Shown here: one piece after another, positions 33,287 through 42,374 of the stretch
Layout of the letters: every line of letters starts with the position of its first letter
How positions within the stretch are numbered: the stretch's first letter is position 1
Source of the DNA: Hansschlegelia plantiphila
Lineage (GTDB): Bacteria; Pseudomonadota; Alphaproteobacteria; Rhizobiales; Methylopilaceae
Assembly (NCBI RefSeq): GCF_027922265.1
Contig: NZ_BSFI01000007.1
Coordinates: 508,979 to 572,978, forward strand
Direction of reading: 5' to 3'
Length of the DNA: 64,000 nt
The notes under the pieces: generated by a model
What the model was told of the DNA's origin: nothing
Seen by the model: only the letters and a program-made list of their open reading frames with translations
Database searches by the model: none
Made by a program: the position numbers and the translations under genes

Positions 33287-33535
33287 ATGACGGATGCGCC
33301 CGCGGACGTTTCGACCCTGACCTTCGAAGTCGCGCTCGCGGAGCTCGAGAAGATCGTCGCACGGCTCGAGCAGGGGCAGGCGCCGCTCGAGGAATCGATC
33401 GAGATCTATCGTCGAGGCGAGATGTTGAAGGCCCGCTGCGACGAACTGCTGAGGCGCGCCGAAGCGCGGGTGGAGACGATCACGGTCGGGGCCGACGGGG
33501 CGGCGACCGGCGTTCGGCCGCTCGACCCTGAGTAG
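33287..33535 (+). CDS. xseB: Exodeoxyribonuclease VII small subunit
   Basis: The 82-residue partner of XseA; together they degrade single-stranded DNA in both directions. I start at MTDAPADVSTLTFEVALAEL (33287), which has AGGAAGG upstream; an in-frame extension reaches 33236. It has LEKIVARLEQGQAPLEESIE and LKARCDELLRRAEARVETI, the classic XseB helical signature. xseA is not in the window. Confidence 0.9.
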   Translation: MTDAPADVSTLTFEVALAELEKIVARLEQGQAPLEESIEIYRRGEMLKARCDELLRRAEARVETITVGADGAATGVRPLDPE

Positions 33536-33637
33536 CAACCGCGCCGACCTTCTCTCCCGTTCGTCGCGCTCTGGCGCGGCTGATGGCGGCATGATACCGC
33601 CGCCATCCCGGGTTCTCGCGGGCGGAGCGGCGTCGCC

Positions 33638-34609
33638 ATGATCATCGTCTATGCGGCCCGCGGCGGCGCCCTGATGCAGATAGACGTCTCCTCCGGGCGT
33701 CTGCCCGACGACGCCGTCTGGATCGACCTCTTCGAGCCGACTCCTGAAGAGGATCGGCTCGTGGAGTCGACGATCGGGGCTAGCGTGCCCACTCGCGACG
33801 AGATGGTCGAGATCGAGCCGTCGAGCAGGCTCTATGTGGAGCGCGGCGCGAAATACATGACCGCATCGTTGCTCTGCCGCGTCGAGACCGCCGCGCCGAA
33901 GCTGAGCCCGGTGACCTTCATCATTTCGCCGAGGGCGCTCGTCACCGTCCGCTACGACGATCCGAAACCGTTCGCGCTGTTCGCCTCCCGCGCCTGCAAG
34001 GAGGACGCCGGCGAGCGGACGCCGGAGGGCGTGCTGACCGGCCTGCTGGACGCCGTCGTCGACCGGCTCGCCGACATCCTCGAACACGTCGGGACCGATG
34101 TCGACGAGCTCTCGCAGATCATCTTCCAGAGGGCTGGCGCGCAGGCCTACCGCAAGCCCTACCAGGAGCTTCTGAAGATGATCGGCCGCAAGGGTGAGAT
34201 CGCTTCGAAAGCCAGGGAAAGCCTCGTGACGCTCCACCGCGTCTTTCTTTATCTGTCGGCCGAGATCGAAGGCCAGAAGCCGTCCAAGGAGGTCAAATCG
34301 CAGCTTCGGACGATGCAGCGGGACGCGGAATCGCTTACCGAGCACGCGAGTTTCCTGAACGACAAGATCACCTTCCTGCTCGACGCCATGCTCGGGATGG
34401 TGGGCATTGCACAGAACGACATCGTCAAGCTGTTCTCGGTGATGGCTGTCGTTTTCCTGCCGCCGACGCTCGTCGCATCGATCTACGGCATGAATTTCGA
34501 GGTGATGCCGGAGCTCAAATGGTCTCACGGCTATCCGTTCGCGCTCGGGCTGATGATCGTGAGCGCGGTCGTTCCATACCTCTTCTTCAAATGGCGCCGC
34601 TGGCTGTAA
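33638..34609 (+). CDS. corA: CorA-family magnesium/divalent cation transporter
   Basis: A 323-residue inner-membrane channel for Mg2+ (also Co2+, Ni2+). The large N-terminal cytoplasmic domain (1-240) contains the long stalk helix, and the C-terminus has two transmembrane helices with the pore motif YGMNFEVMPELKW (GMN selectivity loop). The last residues are basic (FKWRRWL) as in the family. No terminator or operon partner is evident. Confidence 0.9.
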   Translation: MIIVYAARGGALMQIDVSSGRLPDDAVWIDLFEPTPEEDRLVESTIGASVPTRDEMVEIEPSSRLYVERGAKYMTASLLCRVETAAPKLSPVTFIISPRALVTVRYDDPKPFALFASRACKEDAGERTPEGVLTGLLDAVVDRLADILEHVGTDVDELSQIIFQRAGAQAYRKPYQELLKMIGRKGEIASKARESLVTLHRVFLYLSAEIEGQKPSKEVKSQLRTMQRDAESLTEHASFLNDKITFLLDAMLGMVGIAQNDIVKLFSVMAVVFLPPTLVASIYGMNFEVMPELKWSHGYPFALGLMIVSAVVPYLFFKWRRWL

Positions 34610-34796
34610 ATTCTCTCATAGGCTCTGCGCTCAGTCGCGGGCAGAGGCCGGATCGCCGCCGGCGGACATCGGCCGGTCCCATAGCCCGTCCGGTGTGTTG
34701 TCTCCGCGCGCACCGCTTGCCTGGCTTCACGCTGACAGGCGCGGCGTCGGACGCGCGATCAGCAGCCACGATCGCAGAGTGGCTCTCCAGGCGCTC

Positions 34797-36704
34797 CTAA
34801 TCGTCGAGGAAAAAATCCGCCGCGCTGATCGTTGCGTGGTTTGCGAGCGTGGCGAACTGCACGGCCTTGATCGAGCCCGTGCCGTCCTCGTCGAACAACA
34901 ACGCCCCGCTCGCCTTGTTGTAGATGATGCGGTCGGAAGCGTCATGGGCGGCCGTGCCCGCATAGAAGCCGTCGGCCGACAGATAGCCGTAAGGCAGCGT
35001 GGGAAAGGGGGTGTGCCACAACGAGATTTCGTCATCTGTCGCTACGAAATCTGTGATGACGTCAACGTTGGACGGGCCTAGCGCGGTCGAAAAACGAAAG
35101 AGGTCGTGGCCGGCGCCGCCCGCCAATTGGTCAGACCCGGTGAGGCCGTCGATGATATTGTCGTGCGCGTTCCCGGCGATGAGGTTGTTTAGCGAATTGC
35201 CGCTTCCGTTGATATTATCGTCGCCGGACAGCCGCAGACGCTCGATGTACTCGCCGGAGAGCGAATAAGTGACTGTAGCGACGACCCGGTCGTCGCCCTG
35301 ACCATTCTTCTCGGTGACGTGGTCGCCAAACGTCTGGATATAATAGTCGTCGTCGCCCTTGCCGCCCTTCAGGACGTTCACGCCGGCATTGCCGGTCAGA
35401 ACGTTGTCCAGAGAGTTGCCCGCGCCGTCTATGTCGGCGTTCCCGGTCAGGGTCAGGTTCTCGACATACTGGCCCGCCAGCGAGAAGGTGACGGAGCTGT
35501 TCACCGTGTCGACGCCCGCGACGTTCGCCTCGATCACCCTGTCGCCGGGGTCGTCGACCGTATAGGTGTCCGCGCCTGAGCCGCCCTGCATCGTATCGGC
35601 GCCGATCGCGCCGTTCAGCCGGTTCGCGCCCGAATTGCCGGTGAGGACGTTCGCGAGGTCGTTTCCGCGGATGTTGAGCGAGGCGCTTCCTGTCAGCGTC
35701 GCGTTCTCGATGTCGCCGAGATAATTGCCGCCGTCGGCGAAATCGATCGTGACCGTCGAGGACTGGACCAGATCGACGCCAGCGCCGCCGGCCTCGTCGA
35801 CCACGTCGCCCGTATTGTCGACGACGTAAAGGTCTGCACCGGCTCCGCCCGTCAGGTGGTCCTTGCCGCCGCCGCCGTTGAGCGTGTCGTTGTCCGCCCC
35901 GCCGTCGAGCGTCTCCGCGCCCGCGCCGCCGTAGAGCGTGTCCTCTCCGGCGCCGCCGAGCACCGAGCCGACGAGAGCGCCGCCGCGACCGTCATAGAGG
36001 TCGGCGCCCGCGTCCATATCCACGGCGACGCCGGCTCCGCCTTGAATCTCACCGGTGTTGGTGATCGTGTCGACGCTGACGCCGCCCGAAACGCCGAAAC
36101 TCGTCAGGCCGGTGATTGATCCTAGGTTCGTCAGTGAGAGCGACGTCGCCACGTCGACGCCGGTCGCCGCCTGGATCGTTCCGGTTTCGAAGTTATAGGC
36201 GTTCAGCGATCCCAATGACCGAACGCCAAACTGATGGGCCGCGTCGATCAATCCGAGATTATCAAGGACTCCTGTCGACGTTGTCGACTGGAAGTATAGT
36301 CCGGACCCAAACGCCGCCGACAACGTTCCGTTGTTCCGAACGTAATCGCTCTCTCCTGTGAAGGCTACCGTGTGCCCATATGCCGACACATAGCCGTTGT
36401 TTGTAATGTTTGAACCGGAACCGTCGATTCTCAACGCGCTGAAAGCGCCATAAATGGTGGCGTCCGTGTTGACGAAGATATCGTTGTTTCCGGTGCTCGC
36501 ATAAACGCCATAGCTTTGGCGGGAGAAGACGTGCCCCGATATGTTCAGCCTGGAATGTCCCGCCACGTCTATTCCGTAGGCGTTTCCGCCTCCGGCGGCG
36601 TACAGCGTCGCGGAGCTTGACAGGTCGAGCGTCTCCCCGTCCGCCAGAGTGAAAGCGGATACGTCGTCGTCGCTCACGGCCACGCTTTGGCTGACGGTCG
36701 GCAC
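34797..36704 (-). CDS. RTX-type calcium-binding secreted protein
   Basis: It starts at a GTG (36704) with GAGGAG well placed upstream and encodes 635 residues without a Sec signal. Residues 1-230 have short repeats of the kind NNGTLSA/NLGSITG/NTGEIQG, suggesting a beta-helix. Then RTX nonapeptides (GGADNDTLNGGGGKDHLTGG) and three longer repeats with TFSLAGQYVENLTLTGN/DGAGNSLDNVLTGN blocks. The end, NHATISAADFFLDD, resembles a type I secretion signal. It should be exported by a type I system and bind Ca2+, but no hlyB/hlyD/tolC-like genes are near. It may be an adhesin-like or matrix surface protein. Confidence 0.85.
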   Translation of the reverse strand: MPTVSQSVAVSDDDVSAFTLADGETLDLSSSATLYAAGGGNAYGIDVAGHSRLNISGHVFSRQSYGVYASTGNNDIFVNTDATIYGAFSALRIDGSGSNITNNGYVSAYGHTVAFTGESDYVRNNGTLSAAFGSGLYFQSTTSTGVLDNLGLIDAAHQFGVRSLGSLNAYNFETGTIQAATGVDVATSLSLTNLGSITGLTSFGVSGGVSVDTITNTGEIQGGAGVAVDMDAGADLYDGRGGALVGSVLGGAGEDTLYGGAGAETLDGGADNDTLNGGGGKDHLTGGAGADLYVVDNTGDVVDEAGGAGVDLVQSSTVTIDFADGGNYLGDIENATLTGSASLNIRGNDLANVLTGNSGANRLNGAIGADTMQGGSGADTYTVDDPGDRVIEANVAGVDTVNSSVTFSLAGQYVENLTLTGNADIDGAGNSLDNVLTGNAGVNVLKGGKGDDDYYIQTFGDHVTEKNGQGDDRVVATVTYSLSGEYIERLRLSGDDNINGSGNSLNNLIAGNAHDNIIDGLTGSDQLAGGAGHDLFRFSTALGPSNVDVITDFVATDDEISLWHTPFPTLPYGYLSADGFYAGTAAHDASDRIIYNKASGALLFDEDGTGSIKAVQFATLANHATISAADFFLDD

Positions 36705-37117
36705 TGTAGCGCTCCTCGCTCTGTCATCGAAAAACGCAACCTGAGCGGGAGATTAACGGGGGCGGCGGTCGCCTCCAAGAGGCCCATCGGCCTGTTTGAG
36801 CCTTTTGGCGTCAAAAAGCGCAGCGTTGACAGTATCGCTGCGCGCCGGAGGGCGATCCGTGATCCGGCGCGCCCCGTAGCGGCGGGCGCCAGGGGCCGGC
36901 CGCCAAGCGGAAATCGCCGGCGGTGTCGGACGATGATAATTCGCGTCGGAGATGTCGCTTGGTTCTCTGCGCCGCGCCCCGGACGGTCCGCGAGGTCGAG
37001 GCTGCGCCGCCGTTGCGGTCGGAAAGCAGCGCGCCGACGGCGCGTTGCATGTGACGCGGCTGGAGGCTTGTACGCTTCGGCCCCCGGCATGGAACGCGCC
37101 GGCCGAGGGCTGCGCCT
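36705..37117. other. Intergenic region, no gene identified
   Basis: 413 bases between the RTX gene start and the SDR gene stop, both on the minus strand. Open frames here on both strands are low-complexity Arg/Ala/Pro translations with no signal peptide, ribosome site or family pattern and are rejected. It probably holds the promoter of the RTX gene. Confidence 0.4.
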
Positions 37118-38020
37118 TCAGACGTGCTGACCGCCGTTGATATGGATCTCGGCGCCGGTGACGTAGGACGACGCCTCCGTACAAAGGAAGTAGATGGTCT
37201 TCGCCACCTCGTCCGGCGTGCCGAGCCGGCGGAGCGGGATCTGCGAGACCAGCTTCTCGGTGCCCGGCGACAGGATCGCGGTGTCGATCTCGCCCGGCGC
37301 GATGGCGTTGACGCGCACCCCGAGCGGGCCGAAGTCGGCCGCCATCTCGCGGGTCAGCGCGACCAGCGCCGCCTTCGAGGTGGCGTAGGCGGCGCCCGCG
37401 AACGGATGGACGCGGCCGCCGGCGATCGAGGTCACGTTGACGATCGAGCCGCGGGCCGCGGTCAGCTCCTCCGACAGGCCGCGCGCCAGCATGATCGGGG
37501 CGAAGAAGTTCACCTGGAAGACGGTTTTCCAGTCTTCGAGAGCGGTGTCGAGCGCTCCGAGCCGTTCGCCCCCGTGTCCCTTGGGCGAGATGCCGGCGTT
37601 GTTGACCAGCGCCTGAAGCGACCCGCCCTCGAGCCGTTCGCGGATGTCGGCGATCGCCGACATCGTGTTGTCGGTGTCAGCGAGGTCGACCTGGATATGG
37701 TCTTCGGGACCCGCGCCCCAGGGGCATTCCTCGGGAAAGGCGTGGCGCGAGCAGGTGATGACCCGCCAGCCCGCTGCGGAGAACCGCTTCACCGTGGCGT
37801 GTCCGATCCCACGACTGGCGCCGGTCAGCAACAGCGTCTTGCGGGGCTCGTTGGAGCCGGAGGACCGGACGCGGGCCGCCGCCGCAGGGGCGGGCTTCGA
37901 GATGGCGCCGGTCGTCATAGCAGGGGTCGCGCTGCCGGAGGGCATCGGACCGCCGGCGCGGGCGCCGGACATCGGGCACGTCGCGGGCGCTGTTCCAGCC
38001 TTGGGGTCGTCGCTGTTCAT
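37118..38020 (-). CDS. Short-chain dehydrogenase/reductase (SDR)
   Basis: I start it at MNSDDPKAGTAPATCPMSGA (38020), giving 300 residues and leaving 19 bases to pdxH; the open frame runs further upstream inside pdxH. After an atypical Ala/Pro-rich 58-residue N-terminus come the SDR cofactor motif TLLLTGASRGIGHATV, NNAGISPKGHGG, Ser in IVNVTSIAGG and YATSKAALVAL (Tyr-x3-Lys). It is a classical oxidoreductase of unknown substrate. It lies in the same operon, downstream of pdxH. The odd N-terminal extension lowers certainty of the start. Confidence 0.8.
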   Translation of the reverse strand: MNSDDPKAGTAPATCPMSGARAGGPMPSGSATPAMTTGAISKPAPAAAARVRSSGSNEPRKTLLLTGASRGIGHATVKRFSAAGWRVITCSRHAFPEECPWGAGPEDHIQVDLADTDNTMSAIADIRERLEGGSLQALVNNAGISPKGHGGERLGALDTALEDWKTVFQVNFFAPIMLARGLSEELTAARGSIVNVTSIAGGRVHPFAGAAYATSKAALVALTREMAADFGPLGVRVNAIAPGEIDTAILSPGTEKLVSQIPLRRLGTPDEVAKTIYFLCTEASSYVTGAEIHINGGQHV

Positions 38021-38039
38021 CGGGCTGGTCCTGAACGGT

Positions 38040-38639
38040 TCACGGATAAAGTCTGACCCGGCTCCAGCCGCCGTCGCCGTCGCGGCTGAACAGCGCGCGG
38101 TCGTGCAGACGGTAGGGCATGTCGAGCCAGAACTCGATCGAGATGGGTACGATGCGGAAGCCCGTCCACCATGCCGGGCGCGGCGGCTCGACGCCCTCGA
38201 ACTGCTTGTCCCGCTCAGCCACCGCCTGTTCGAGAGCGGCTCGGTTTGCAAGCGGCGTCGATTGCCTCGAGGCCCACGCCCCGATGCGGCTGAGCCGGGG
38301 CCGCGTCGCGTAGTAGGCGTCGGCCTCGGCGTCGTCGACCGTTTCGACGGTTCCACGCACCCGCACCTGCCGCCGCAGCGACTTCCAGTGGAACAGTCCA
38401 GCAGCCTTCGGCTGCGCTGCAAGCTCCACGCCCTTGGCGCTGCCTCGGTTGGTGTAGAAGACCAGTCCGCGCCTGTCGTACCCGTTCATCAGGACCATGC
38501 GGACGTCGGGCAGACCTTCCGAATCGACGGTCGCGAGCGCCATGGCGTTGGGGTCGTTCAGTTCGGAGGCGCGCGCCTCCTCGAGCCATTGCTCGAACAC
38601 AGGGAAAGGGTCGTGGGCTTCGTGAAAGTCACCCGGCAT
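38040..38639 (-). CDS. pdxH: Pyridoxamine 5'-phosphate oxidase
   Basis: FMN enzyme making pyridoxal 5'-phosphate, the last step of vitamin B6 synthesis or salvage. The 199-residue product has the family sequence [71 protein letters not shown] and the end [20 protein letters not shown] (close to the usual RLHDR motif and -LRP end). It heads the SDR transcript and is divergent from the surface-protein gene. Confidence 0.95.
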   Translation of the reverse strand: MPGDFHEAHDPFPVFEQWLEEARASELNDPNAMALATVDSEGLPDVRMVLMNGYDRRGLVFYTNRGSAKGVELAAQPKAAGLFHWKSLRRQVRVRGTVETVDDAEADAYYATRPRLSRIGAWASRQSTPLANRAALEQAVAERDKQFEGVEPPRPAWWTGFRIVPISIEFWLDMPYRLHDRALFSRDGDGGWSRVRLYP

Positions 38640-38688
38640 TAACTGCTCCTGCCGTTCTCTGATCAGGCGATCAAGGAGTTTTTGAGTT

Positions 38689-39315
38689 GTGATGCGTAGC
38701 CTCGATCAGCATGCGCCGAGACGTGCTTCATCTACACGAGCGATGACCGGCCCGCGAGCGCGGCTCGTCCGCGCGGCGGCGGCTGCGTCTCTCGCGCTCG
38801 CGGCGTCCGGCTGCAGCGTGTCCTACCCGCTGTTCGGCGCCGACAAGGACGACATCAAGACCGGCAGCATCGATCCGCGTCCAGCCCCGGCCCATGCGGT
38901 CGTGGCCAAGCGCGACGAGATCGTCTCCACGCCGCTCGCGCCGCCGCCGGGCTCGGCTGCGCCGGCCGCTCAGCCCGGCGCCGCCACGCCCGCGGCCTAT
39001 TCGCCGGACGCCAGGCAGGATACGGCCGCGCTCACCCCTTCCGACTGGGCCTATGCGCGCGGCGCGCTCAGCATCGCTATGGGGGCCGAGGCCACCAACG
39101 CCTCCGTCCCCTGGGCCAATCCAGATTCGGGAACCTATGGCTCGTTCAGCGCGGTCGCCGGCGCCACCAGCGAAAACGGCGCGACCTGCCGCGCCTTCGC
39201 GGCCACCCATAGCGCCGCCGGCCAGGAAAAGCGGCTCGAAGGCACCGCATGTCGGACCGCTGCGGGCTACTGGGAGGCGGTCGCCGTCCGCACCACCGCG
39301 AGCCGCACGCTGTGA
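38689..39315 (+). CDS. RT0821/Lpp0805 family surface lipoprotein
   Basis: A 208-residue protein with two adjacent possible starts, GTG 38689 and ATG 38692; AAGGAG lies 10 and 13 bases upstream. The N-terminus is a lipoprotein signal with LAASGC (Cys near residue 42), then a Pro/Ala-rich linker. The C-terminal 90 residues resemble the RT0821/Lpp0805 surface-protein domain ([15 protein letters not shown] and [14 protein letters not shown]). It is divergent from pdxH and next to the DnaJ-class gene, an arrangement common in Hyphomicrobiales. Confidence 0.82.
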   Translation: MMRSLDQHAPRRASSTRAMTGPRARLVRAAAAASLALAASGCSVSYPLFGADKDDIKTGSIDPRPAPAHAVVAKRDEIVSTPLAPPPGSAAPAAQPGAATPAAYSPDARQDTAALTPSDWAYARGALSIAMGAEATNASVPWANPDSGTYGSFSAVAGATSENGATCRAFAATHSAAGQEKRLEGTACRTAAGYWEAVAVRTTASRTL

Positions 39316-39422
39316 GCTCAAGCGCTGTTGCATTCAGGCAACAGAAACCCACATTGAGGACGAACAGCGTCTCGCGCTAGATTGTGCGGGAAGCCCCTCG
39401 AACGAATGGAATTTCTGACGCG

Positions 39423-40397
39423 ATGCGCGATCCCTATGACGTGCTCGGCGTGGCGCGTTCGGCGACCGCGGCCGACATCAAGAAGGCTTACCGGAAGCTC
39501 GCCAAGACCTGGCATCCCGACCAGAAGCCCGACGACCCCACGGCGAAGGAGCGCTTCGCCGAGATCGGCTCGGCCTACGAACTGCTGTCCGACGCGGACA
39601 AGCGCGGCCAGTTCGACCGCGGCGAGATCGACGGCGAGGGCAAGCCGCGCTTCCAGGGGTTCGCAGGTGGCGGGCAGGGCGGCCCTTGGGGCTCGGCCCA
39701 GGGGGCGGGCGGGCCGTGGGGCCAGCGCGGCCAGCGCTTCGAGTTCGACATGGGCGCCGGCGGCCCGTTCGGGGGCCGCGGCCGCGCTCCGGGCGGCGAA
39801 GACATCATGGACGAGATCCTCGGCGCGTTCGGCGGCCGCAGGCCGCGCCGCGGCGCCGGGCTCGGCGGCGAGCCCCCGCGCGGCGAGGACGTGCGCGTCG
39901 AGGTTCTTGCGCCGTTCCGCGACTGGGCGCGCGGCGCCAAGCAGCGTGTCCGGCTGCCGAACGGCAAGGAGCTCGACGTCGCGATTCCCGCCGGCATCGA
40001 GGACGGCAAGACCATCCGCCTCAAAGGGCAGGGCATGCCGAGCGGCTTCAACGGCGAACCGGGCGACGCGCTCGTCGTGGTGCATGTGAAGCCGGATCCC
40101 GCGTTTCGCGCCGAGGGCAAGGACGTGCGCGTCGAGGTGCCGATCACGCTTTACGAGGCGGTGCTGGGCGGCAAGGTTCGCGTGCCCACCCTCGACGGCG
40201 CGGTCGAGATGACCGTGCCCCCGGGCTCCGACGGCGCCCGCACGCTGCGCCTGCGCGGCAAGGGCGTCGCCGCCAAAGGCTCGCCCGGCGACCTGCTGGT
40301 CGAGCTCAGGATCGCCCTGCCGAAGGGCGGCGATCCGCGGCTTGCGGCCCTCGCCGAGACATTGAGGGACGACGCGCCCTACGATCCCCGGGCGTGA
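39423..40397 (+). CDS. DnaJ-class molecular chaperone (CbpA-like, no zinc finger)
   Basis: I start it at ATG 39423 (MRDPYDVLGVARSATAADIK). The J domain (about 1-65) has the HPD motif in KTWHPDQKPDD. A Gly-rich G/F region follows (about 75-150), then the C-terminal substrate-binding beta domains with GKELDVAIPAGIEDGKTIRL, LKGQGMPSGFNGEPGDALVV and KVRVPTLDGAVEMTVPPG. There is no CxxCxGxG zinc domain, so it is a class B co-chaperone stimulating DnaK. It precedes fabI. Confidence 0.92.
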   Translation: MRDPYDVLGVARSATAADIKKAYRKLAKTWHPDQKPDDPTAKERFAEIGSAYELLSDADKRGQFDRGEIDGEGKPRFQGFAGGGQGGPWGSAQGAGGPWGQRGQRFEFDMGAGGPFGGRGRAPGGEDIMDEILGAFGGRRPRRGAGLGGEPPRGEDVRVEVLAPFRDWARGAKQRVRLPNGKELDVAIPAGIEDGKTIRLKGQGMPSGFNGEPGDALVVVHVKPDPAFRAEGKDVRVEVPITLYEAVLGGKVRVPTLDGAVEMTVPPGSDGARTLRLRGKGVAAKGSPGDLLVELRIALPKGGDPRLAALAETLRDDAPYDPRA

Positions 40398-40653
40398 TCG
40401 CCCTCGCGCGTTTCCGACGGAGCTCATTCGCCGCAGCGGCCGCGCGCGCCCCCATGGCGGCCGCGGCTGGCTTCTCTCGCGATTCTGTGTTCCAGCGGAC
40501 GTCCGCTGCGCGCGGAAGCCGGGAGAATGGCGTCGGCCGTCTGCAAGTGAAACGCGCTGTGACTGAGGGTCTGGCCGCCCGGCTTGATGGCCAAAACGCC
40601 GTATGCCATAGGCAACGCCTTCCCCGCGTTGCGCACGCTTCAGAGGTTGTTTC

Positions 40654-41469
40654 ATGACCGACGTCCAGGGCCTTATGGCCGGCAAGCGCGGCCTGGTGAT
40701 GGGCGTCGCAAACAACCGGTCGATCGCCTGGGGCATCGCCAAGGCCGCCGCCTCCGCCGGCGCCAAGCTCGCCTTCACCTATCAGGGCGACGCGCTGAAG
40801 AAGCGCGTGGAGCCGCTGGCGGCCGAGCTTTCGGCCCATGTCGTCGGCCATTGCGACGTCACCGACCCCGCGACGATCGACGCGGTGTTCGAGAAGACCG
40901 CCGAGGCCCTTGGCGGGCTCGACTTCCTGGTCCACGCCGTCGCCTTCTCCGACAAGGACCAGCTCGACGGGCGCTATATCGAGACAACGGCCGAGAACTT
41001 CCACAAGACGATGTTCATCTCCTGCTACTCGCTGACGGCGGTCGCCCAGCGGGCCGAGAAGCTGATGACCAGCGGCGGGTCCATCCTGACGCTGACCTAT
41101 TACGGCGCCGAGAAATGGATGCCGCACTACAACGTCATGGGGGTGGCGAAGGCCGCGCTCGAGGCCAGCGTCCGCTATCTCGCGGCCGATCTCGGGCCGG
41201 GCGCGATCCGCGTCAACGCGATCTCCGCCGGCCCGATCAAGACGCTGGCGGCCTCGGGGATCGGCGACTTCCGCTACATCCTGAAGTGGAACGAGTACAA
41301 TGCGCCGCTGCGGCGGACGGTCTCGATCGAGGAAGTCGGCGATTCCGCGCTCTACCTGCTCTCCGACCTCGGGCGCGGCGTCACCGGCGAAGTCCACCAC
41401 GTCGACGCCGGCTACCACATCGTCGGCATGAAGAACCCGGAAGCCCCGGACATCTCGGTGACCGGCTGA
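40654..41469 (+). CDS. fabI: Enoyl-[acyl-carrier-protein] reductase (NADH)
   Basis: FabI completes each cycle of fatty acid elongation by reducing enoyl-ACP. 271 residues. The N-terminus GKRGLVMGVANNRSIAWGIA is the NADH-binding SDR variant; the catalytic Tyr and Lys lie in MPHYNVMGVAKAALEASV (Tyr-x6-Lys pattern), with LTYYGAEKWMPHY before it. The ending HHVDAGYHIVGM is typical. This is the target site of triclosan and diazaborines. It lies 256 bases after the DnaJ-class gene, so it probably has its own promoter in the gap. Confidence 0.96.
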   Translation: MTDVQGLMAGKRGLVMGVANNRSIAWGIAKAAASAGAKLAFTYQGDALKKRVEPLAAELSAHVVGHCDVTDPATIDAVFEKTAEALGGLDFLVHAVAFSDKDQLDGRYIETTAENFHKTMFISCYSLTAVAQRAEKLMTSGGSILTLTYYGAEKWMPHYNVMGVAKAALEASVRYLAADLGPGAIRVNAISAGPIKTLAASGIGDFRYILKWNEYNAPLRRTVSIEEVGDSALYLLSDLGRGVTGEVHHVDAGYHIVGMKNPEAPDISVTG

Positions 41470-41547
41470 GGCTTTCCGCCGTTCATCGGCAATTCAGGCC
41501 GCGCCGGGCATAAACGCCTGCGAGCCGCCGTGGTCCTGGGAAAAATT

Positions 41548-41718
41548 ATGCACATGCTTTGGGTTTTCCTGACATGGCCCGGCCAGCTGGTTCGGCTGGT
41601 CGCGCTGGTCGGCGGTTCGGGCACCTGGAGCGTGATGGGCTCGCCGCTCGGCGTGCTGATGAGCTCCACCGTGCTCTACATGCTCGGTTATCTGCTGTTC
41701 TTCAGTCCGGGCCCCTGA
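41548..41718 (+). CDS. Small two-helix membrane protein, function unknown
   Basis: I start it at ATG 41548 (MHMLWVFLTWPGQLVRLVAL), 56 residues; an in-frame GTG at 41530 would add 6. Two hydrophobic segments (about residues 3-22 and 33-51) are separated by a Gly/Ser loop (VGGSGTWSVMGS). It lies between fabI and the phosphatase gene on the same strand, 16 bases before the latter. The sequence is consistent with a small conserved membrane protein but I do not recognise it. Confidence 0.55.
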   Translation: MHMLWVFLTWPGQLVRLVALVGGSGTWSVMGSPLGVLMSSTVLYMLGYLLFFSPGP

Positions 41719-41734
41719 TATCGACTGCGCTCGC

Positions 41735-42331
41735 ATGACGAGCATCGCCCCGCCGCTTCCGCTTCTGTTCGTGCGCCATGGCGAGACGGACTGGAACGTT
41801 GACTCCAGGCTGCAGGGCCGGACCAACGTTCCCCTCAACGCCCGTGGTCGCGACCAGGCCGCAGCGGTCGGTCGCGCTCTGGCGGCGGCCTTCCCCGACA
41901 TCGCGGACAGAGGCTTCGTCGCGAGCCCGCTGCTGCGGGCCCAGGACACCATGCGCCTGATGCGCGAGGCGATCGGCCTCGATCCGCAAGACTACGAGCT
42001 CGACCCGCGGCTCGCCGAGATGTCCTTCGGAACGTGGGAGGGCTCGACCTTCCGCGAGATCCGCGCGCGGCAGCCGCGCGAGATGCTGGCCCGCGACGCG
42101 GAGCGCTGGACCCATCGGCCTCCCGCCGGCGAGAGCTACGCCGACCTCACGCTGCGGGTGGAGGACGCGCTTCGGGCGCTCACCCGGCCGAGCGTGCTGG
42201 TGTCGCACGGCGGCGTGGCGCGGGCCGTCCTCGGACTGGTCGCCGGCGCCCCGCATCAGAAGCTGCCGGCGATGCACATCAAGCAGGGTCGAGCCATCCT
42301 GTTCGACCAGAGCGGCTGGCGCTGGATCTGA
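41735..42331 (+). CDS. Histidine phosphatase-family protein (phosphoglycerate mutase-like)
   Basis: 198 residues with the catalytic LFVRHGETDWNVDSRLQGRT (Arg-His-Gly), SPLLRAQDTMRL, LDPRLAEMSFGTWEGSTFRE and the second His in LVSHGGVARAVLGL. It removes phosphate from small molecules or phosphosugars through a phosphohistidine. It is the last gene of the rightward fabI block and is convergent with the GPR-like gene. Confidence 0.88.
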   Translation: MTSIAPPLPLLFVRHGETDWNVDSRLQGRTNVPLNARGRDQAAAVGRALAAAFPDIADRGFVASPLLRAQDTMRLMREAIGLDPQDYELDPRLAEMSFGTWEGSTFREIRARQPREMLARDAERWTHRPPAGESYADLTLRVEDALRALTRPSVLVSHGGVARAVLGLVAGAPHQKLPAMHIKQGRAILFDQSGWRWI

Positions 42332-42374
42332 CGGGCCGAAGCGCTCGTCAGATCCAGAAAGCGCGTCTCTCTCC

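Noticed and set aside
36687..37130. 147-residue plus-strand frame between the RTX and SDR genes
   Set aside because: The product is low-complexity Arg/Ala/Pro, overlaps the RTX start region and has no supporting motif.
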